A stretch of 64,000 nt of DNA, from contig DVEP01000020.1 of the NCBI GenBank assembly GCA_015655975.1, forward strand, positions 62,001-126,000. Reading direction: 5' to 3'. Origin of the DNA: Eubacterium sp. GTDB lineage: Bacteria; Bacillota; Clostridia; Oscillospirales; Acutalibacteraceae. The position numbers and the translations under genes were made by a program. Numbering within the stretch: the stretch's first letter is position 1; every line of letters starts with the position of its first letter. The notes under the pieces were generated by a model. It was not told where the DNA came from and did not search any database. It was given only the letters and a program-made list of their open reading frames with translations. This document shows, piece after piece, positions 61,841-64,000 of this stretch.

Positions 61841-63258
61841 TAAAATCTAAAGTCCCTTTCTCCGTTTTCTATTTTTTGAAGGCGCTCACTCACAATTTCT
61901 TTTACTTTTTCTTTGCCGATATTTTCTATTTCTTTTTCAATAAGTTTTTCGCCGATTTCTTTTGTCTTGTCGCTCGCGTAGTCCGTAAGATACTCTTTAA
62001 GCGTCATCAATGCATTTGGATGGCAACAATTTTGAATTTGTCCCGACTTGCAAAGGCTCATAAAACGGTCGCCCGTTCTGCCCTCTCTGTAACACGCTGT
62101 GCAAAAAGACGGAATATATCCGAAACTCATCAGCCACTGTACAACCTCGTCAAGAGTTCTTTTGTCGGAAACATCAAACTGTTCCGAATTTTCTTCTTCT
62201 GCCTCTTCCTCGGCATACCCTCCGACAGAAGTTTTTGACGCTCCGCTGATTTGAGAAACACCGAGTTTGATGACTTTTTCTCGGCACTCTTTACTCTCTC
62301 TTGTGGAAATAATCATACCCGTATAAGGAACGGAAACACGAATGCAGGCACAGATTTTAGCAAAAATATCGTCCGAAATCGAGTTGTCAAACGCCGACGG
62401 GTCAATATCGTCTGCGTGTTTTATTCTCGGTACGGAAATTGTGTGAGGTCCTACTCCGTGAACAGCCTCCAAGTGTTCGGCGTGCATCAAAAGACCTGCA
62501 AACTCGTACTTATAAAGTTCCAGACCGAACAAAACGCCCAGACCTACATCGTCAATACCCGTATTCATTGCCCTGTCCATAGCCTCTGTATGATATGCAT
62601 AGTTGTGCTTCGGTCCTGTCGGGTGAAGTTTTTCATAGCTTTCTTTGTGATATGTTTCCTGAAAAAGAATATATGTTCCGATTCCCGCGTCTTTGAGTTT
62701 TTTATAATTTTCCTCTGTCGTTGCGGCAATATTTACATTTACTCTTCTGATTGCTCCGTTTTTATGCTTAATTGAGTAAATTGTTTTAATACACTCCAAA
62801 ATATACTCAATCGGGTTGTTTACAGGGTCTTCGCCTGCCTCGATTGCAAGTCGCTTGTGCCCCATATCCTGAAGTGCAATAACCTCGTTTTTCACTTCTT
62901 CCTGAGTGAGTTTTTTTCTTGCAATATGCTTGTTTTTCAAATGATACGGACAATAGGTACAACCGTTGACGCAGTAGTTTGACAGATAAAGCGGTGCAAA
63001 CATTACAATACGGTTGCCGTAAAAATCTTTCTTAATCTGACTTGCAAGTTCATAGACTTCATTTATTTTTTCCTGATTTTCACAAGCAAGCAAAACAGAC
63101 GCTTCTCTGTGATTAAGTCCTTTTCTTAATTTTGCTTTTTCTATGATTTCATCTACAAGTTTAAGATTGTCTTTGTTTTCTTCGGCATACGCAAGCGTTT
63201 CTCGTATTTCTTCGTCGCTGATGAATTCTTCTGCCTTTAGTGATTTTGGGTTGTACAT
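61840..63258 (-). CDS. hydG: [FeFe]-hydrogenase maturase HydG (radical SAM)
   Basis: Cleaves tyrosine to make the CO and CN ligands of the H-cluster. 472 aa from the ATG at 63258 (protein starts MYNPKSLKAEEF), preceded by GAAGGAATTTAT. Cluster motif CVNGCTYC near residue 95, the AGEDPVNNPIEY segment and the C-terminal CTACYREGRTGDRF ending in a third Cys for the auxiliary cluster. Second gene of hydE-hydG-hydF. Confidence 0.95.
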   Translation of the reverse strand: MYNPKSLKAEEFISDEEIRETLAYAEENKDNLKLVDEIIEKAKLRKGLNHREASVLLACENQEKINEVYELASQIKKDFYGNRIVMFAPLYLSNYCVNGCTYCPYHLKNKHIARKKLTQEEVKNEVIALQDMGHKRLAIEAGEDPVNNPIEYILECIKTIYSIKHKNGAIRRVNVNIAATTEENYKKLKDAGIGTYILFQETYHKESYEKLHPTGPKHNYAYHTEAMDRAMNTGIDDVGLGVLFGLELYKYEFAGLLMHAEHLEAVHGVGPHTISVPRIKHADDIDPSAFDNSISDDIFAKICACIRVSVPYTGMIISTRESKECREKVIKLGVSQISGASKTSVGGYAEEEAEEENSEQFDVSDKRTLDEVVQWLMSFGYIPSFCTACYREGRTGDRFMSLCKSGQIQNCCHPNALMTLKEYLTDYASDKTKEIGEKLIEKEIENIGKEKVKEIVSERLQKIENGERDFRF

Positions 63259-63272
63259 ATAAATTCCTTCTT

Positions 63273-64000
63273 TCAAAATTCCCTATAATCGCCTTTTGAA
63301 TAATTTATTGTTCTGCCTATTTTTTCAAGTTCTTTTTGCAAAATCCGCAAGCCGTCTGCCGACTGCGTAAAAGTTGATTTTTTATTGTCATAAAGCGCGT
63401 ATTTTTTTCTGACATTTTGCGGAGAAAGGTTCGGCATAGTTACATTTGCACCGACCAGAAAACCTTGTGCCGAACCGTTTTTATCTGCCGTGGCAAGCGC
63501 CGTTGTTGACGGTATGTTTGCAAACGGCAAAATCAAACGAACAAGAGCAATCACAAAAAGTGTAAGTTCTGTATTTGCCCCTTTTTCGTTTTCAAACGGC
63601 GTGTCTTTTGCCGGCATAAACGGGCCTATACCCACCATTTCGGGTTTGAAATTTGCCAAAAAAAGCAAATCGTCCGCTATATTTTCAAGTGTTTGAAAAG
63701 GTACGCCCACCATAAAGCCTGCGCCCGTTTGGTAGCCGATTTTTTTAAGGTTTTGCAAACACTTCATTCTGTTTTCAAAACTCATTTCTTTCGGATGAAT
63801 TTTCGAGTACAGACTTTTGTCCGCCGTTTCGTGTCTTAACAAATATCTGTCTGCGCCCGACTCAAAAAGTTTGAGATAGCTTTCGTAACTTCTCTCGCCC
63901 AAAGACAGCGTTACTGCACAGTCGGGAAACATTCTTTTCACTGTTGAAATCAGTCGGCAAAGGAAGTCGTCTGTATAAAACAAGTCTTCTCCGCCCTGAA
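63273..64000 (-). CDS. hydE: [FeFe]-hydrogenase maturase HydE (radical SAM), 5' part outside window
   Basis: The C-terminal about 240 residues; the frame runs off the right edge (QGGEDLFYTDD is at the boundary, continuing the LQGGED motif), so the radical SAM CxxxCxxC is not in the window. Visible motifs are SLGERSYESYLKLFESGADRYLLRHETAD, GAGFMVGVPFQTLENIADDL and IGPFMPAKDTPF, which match HydE. The stop is 14 bp before the hydG ATG. Confidence 0.93.
   Translation of the reverse strand, partial: QGGEDLFYTDDFLCRLISTVKRMFPDCAVTLSLGERSYESYLKLFESGADRYLLRHETADKSLYSKIHPKEMSFENRMKCLQNLKKIGYQTGAGFMVGVPFQTLENIADDLLFLANFKPEMVGIGPFMPAKDTPFENEKGANTELTLFVIALVRLILPFANIPSTTALATADKNGSAQGFLVGANVTMPNLSPQNVRKKYALYDNKKSTFTQSADGLRILQKELEKIGRTINYSKGDYREF

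Overview
The window is chromosomal DNA from a low-GC Gram-positive bacterium, most likely an anaerobic member of the Clostridia. The signs are A/T-rich codon use, strong AGGAGG-type ribosome sites, sigma-A promoters (TTGACA-17-TATAAT class), the Firmicutes rimP-nusA-ylxR-ylxQ-infB-rbfA operon, GTP-type PEP carboxykinase, type III pantothenate kinase and the HydE/HydG/HydF maturases of [FeFe]-hydrogenase. No rRNA, tRNA, insertion sequence or CRISPR array was recognised.

Layout. 1-5.1 kb: end of a HAD phosphatase, glmS, then a reverse-strand dusB-nagA-trmL operon. 5.2-10.7 kb: polA-rimI-membrane protein-tsaD. 10.8-14.3 kb: pckG and a GH20 hexosaminidase, each with its own promoter and terminator. 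14.5-15.6 kb: rpsF-ssb-rpsR. 15.6-23.8 kb: the long reverse-strand translation operon from rimP to truB, ribF and a HAD hydrolase. 24-31.4 kb: a degenerate M56 protein, panT-coaX-DUF1015, mntP, and uppP-phosphoesterase-gtrA.

31.6-42.2 kb is the main accessory region. It is one compact forward operon of phage structural genes in the order of the Bacillus PBSX element: small and large terminase, portal, prohead protease, a head protein, capsid, three neck proteins, a LysM tail protein, hub, spike, gp25-like wedge, baseplate J, a tail-I-like protein and a short fibre-like protein. Between the tail-terminator position and the LysM protein, where PBSX-like elements carry sheath, tube, assembly chaperone and tape measure, there is only a 33-codon ORF. 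No integrase, repressor, replication or lysis gene is visible. This head-plus-baseplate set without a tail shaft is the most unusual thing in the window.

42.3-64 kb: an M23 peptidase (SpoIIQ-like), mfd and pth, a stand-alone radical SAM/SPASM enzyme, a sugar-transferase-lacZ operon preceded by a frameshifted small gene, a lipoprotein, secA, a phosphotransferase-family protein and a DUF2804 protein, uxuA with a mannonate-type SDR, and hydE (cut by the window edge)-hydG-hydF.

Metabolic links: GlmS, NagA and the cytoplasmic GH20 enzyme cover amino-sugar synthesis and recycling; UxuA plus the SDR cover part of hexuronate breakdown; PanT and CoaX cover pantothenate uptake and phosphorylation; the Hyd proteins imply a hydrogenase encoded elsewhere. 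All functions are from motif reading by eye; no database search was run.
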